DNA of 42,825 nucleotides from Candidatus Chloroploca mongolica (lineage in GTDB: Bacteria; Chloroflexota; Chloroflexia; Chloroflexales; Chloroflexaceae): the NCBI RefSeq assembly GCF_004762035.2, contig NZ_SIJK02000043.1, positions 1-42,825 of the forward strand, read 5' to 3'. The position numbers and the translations under genes were made by a program. The notes under the pieces were generated by a model that did no database searches, was not told the origin of the DNA, and saw only the letters and a list, made by a program, of their open reading frames with translations. This document shows, piece after piece, positions 41,701 to 42,825 of the stretch; the stretch's first letter is position 1; every line of letters starts with the position of its first letter.

Positions 41701-42618
41701 ATGTCTGAGTTGCATCTGCTGGCACCGCCACCCTGGCGGGAATATGCCCTCCTTGATACAGGTGGTGGTGCCAGGCTCGAACGTTTTGGTTCGTATACCC
41801 TAGTACGGCCCGATACCCAGGCGATCTGGCCGGTAACTTTGACGGAACAAGAGTGGTTGCGCGCTGATGCAACCTTTGCTAAAGCTCGCGGCGGCGATGA
41901 TAACCCTGGTCACTGGGTTGCGCGCCGCCAGTTGCCTGAACAGTGGCCGTTGCACTATGACAATTTAGCGTTCTGGGTTCGCCCAACCCCGTTTCGCCAT
42001 ACCGGGATCTTCCCCGAGCATAGCGCTCATTGGCCCTGGCTCGCAGATGTGCTCGCCAGATGCCCTCGACCGTCGGTGCTTGTGCTCTTTGGTTATACCG
42101 GCTTGACGAGTATCTATGCCGCTGCTCACGGCGCCGCAGTGACCCACGTCGATGCGTCCAAGCCAGCTGTGCGGTGGGCTCAGGATAATCAACGCCTTTC
42201 TGGCCTCGAAGCAGCGCCAATTCGCTGGCTCGTTGATGATGTTGGTAAGTTTGTTGCACGCGAGATTCGTCGTGGACACCACTATGACTTGATTGTGATG
42301 GATCCTCCTGTCTTTGGCCGTGGCCCCAAAGGGGAGATCTGGCGCCTGAATGAGCATTTGCCTGAACTTGTTACGCAGTGTGTGCAGCTTTTGAGTGACC
42401 AACCCCTTGGGTTGTTGCTTAATGCTTATGCGACGAATGTGTCCGCGTTGACCTTGTACAATTTGGTGACGGCAGCTTTCAGTCGGCGTTCAGGTTCGAC
42501 AAGCGCGGGGGAGTTGACTCTCCGTGAAGAACGCTCCGGGCGCTTGCTGCCCACTGCCCTCTATGCCTGCTGGTCGGATGTGCTCCATCCCCATCAGTTG
42601 CAGTCTGGCCTGTTGTAG
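41701..42618 (+). CDS. RlmI-like class I SAM-dependent methyltransferase
   Basis: The 305-residue protein has a methyltransferase fold: motif I VLFGYTGLTSIYAA (128-141), motif II acidic residue Asp151 in HVDASKPAVRWAQDN, and motif IV DPPVFGRGPKGE (201-212), as in the RlmI/RlmK and RlmL group of 23S rRNA (cytosine or guanine) methyltransferases. The N-terminal part (1-90) lacks a clear PUA domain, although WPVTLTEQEW may be a small beta domain. Sitting six bases after fusA and 152 bases before tuf, it is probably expressed with the translation factors, which suggests a ribosomal RNA or tRNA substrate. The exact base is not known. Confidence 0.8.
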   Translation: MSELHLLAPPPWREYALLDTGGGARLERFGSYTLVRPDTQAIWPVTLTEQEWLRADATFAKARGGDDNPGHWVARRQLPEQWPLHYDNLAFWVRPTPFRHTGIFPEHSAHWPWLADVLARCPRPSVLVLFGYTGLTSIYAAAHGAAVTHVDASKPAVRWAQDNQRLSGLEAAPIRWLVDDVGKFVAREIRRGHHYDLIVMDPPVFGRGPKGEIWRLNEHLPELVTQCVQLLSDQPLGLLLNAYATNVSALTLYNLVTAAFSRRSGSTSAGELTLREERSGRLLPTALYACWSDVLHPHQLQSGLL

Positions 42619-42672
42619 TGGTCTGTCGGAAAAGGGTTTGTTCTTCACATCCTCGGGTGGGTGTGATTGGCT

Positions 42673-42715
42673 GATAAAGTGAGGGGTTTGGCCCCCTCTG
42701 GTCGAGATAAAGTGA
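42673..42715 (+). repeat. Direct 10-bp repeat flanking a small hairpin in the tuf leader
   Basis: GATAAAGTGA occurs at 42673-42682 and 42706-42715. Between them lies a small stem GAGGGG (42681-42686) with CCCCTC (42693-42698). This is the only structure noted in the 152-base gap before tuf. A regulatory role is only suggested by position. Confidence 0.4.
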
Positions 42716-42770
42716 AATAGCGTTGGGTGGTGACCAGCACTACCTCAAAACCTTGTGGAGTATCAAGCTT

Positions 42771-42825
42771 ATGGCGAAGCAGAAATTCGAGCGGACGAAG
42801 CCGCACGTAAACATCGGCACGATTG
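42771..42825 (+). CDS. tuf: Elongation factor Tu, N-terminal fragment (cut by window end)
   Basis: From the ATG at 42771 the frame reads MAKQKFERTKPHVNIGTI, the classic EF-Tu start up to the GTP-binding loop, and is then cut by the window end. GGAG lies 11 bases upstream. This is the expected last gene of the str operon. Confidence 0.95.
   Translation, partial: MAKQKFERTKPHVNIGTI

Overview
The window looks like a chromosomal segment of a bacterium of the phylum Chloroflexota, most plausibly a Chloroflexales relative. This is an inference from gene content: an S12 with an enlarged N-terminus, a TrmB-type regulator, a DUF368 protein, a deazaflavin-type reductase, two very large mannosyltransferase-like membrane proteins and a choice-of-anchor Q beta-helix protein. 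The sequence is moderately GC-rich, genes are densely packed, and no rRNA or tRNA gene was found. No photosynthesis gene is present, so a phototrophic lifestyle cannot be argued from this piece.

Layout. 1-3.1 kb: a TrmB-like regulator with a perfect palindromic operator over its own promoter, followed by a P1B-4-type metal-exporting ATPase. 3.1-6.9 kb: a translationally coupled pair, a polyprenol-phosphate sugar synthase-like GT2 and a GT-C membrane glycosyltransferase whose gene carries three in-frame copies of a 66-bp repeat. 7-15 kb is an accessory region. It holds, on the minus strand, a DNA N6-adenine methylase-like protein overlapping a PIN nuclease gene, an exported beta-helix protein and a lipoprotein. 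On the plus strand it holds an XRE/NB-ARC/TPR regulator that appears cut short just before a 445-bp inverted-repeat element containing an array of GC-rich hairpins. 15.2-18.7 kb: a membrane-anchored deazaflavin-type reductase and a second GT-C paralogue, whose 3' end runs antisense into a homocysteine S-methyltransferase gene.

19.7-32.6 kb is mostly housekeeping and transport: a sugar 2-epimerase, a DUF368 (polyprenyl-phosphate translocase-like) gene downstream of an exonuclease-DinG helicase fusion, two half-ABC exporters that look like a heterodimer with one degenerate ATP site, a MacB/FtsX-like permease with a lipoprotein partner, and a double-HTH regulator. 32.8-38.2 kb: an S9 peptidase, a small RRM RNA-binding protein behind a long leader, and a large b-heme/iron-sulfur/CCG-domain oxidoreductase of the type proposed to link EtfAB to menaquinone. 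38.3-42.8 kb: the str operon (rpsL, rpsG, fusA, an RlmI-like methyltransferase, then tuf, cut by the window end), driven by a near-perfect sigma-70 promoter.

The most interesting themes are the methylase-PIN operon as a possible defence module, the nested inverted-repeat element at the end of the NB-ARC regulator, the 66-bp repeat array captured inside a glycosyltransferase gene, and a set of long, perfectly paired gene-end hairpins mostly without a U-tract, three of which share the same GCGTAGC apex. All functional statements come from reading motifs by eye; no database search was run.
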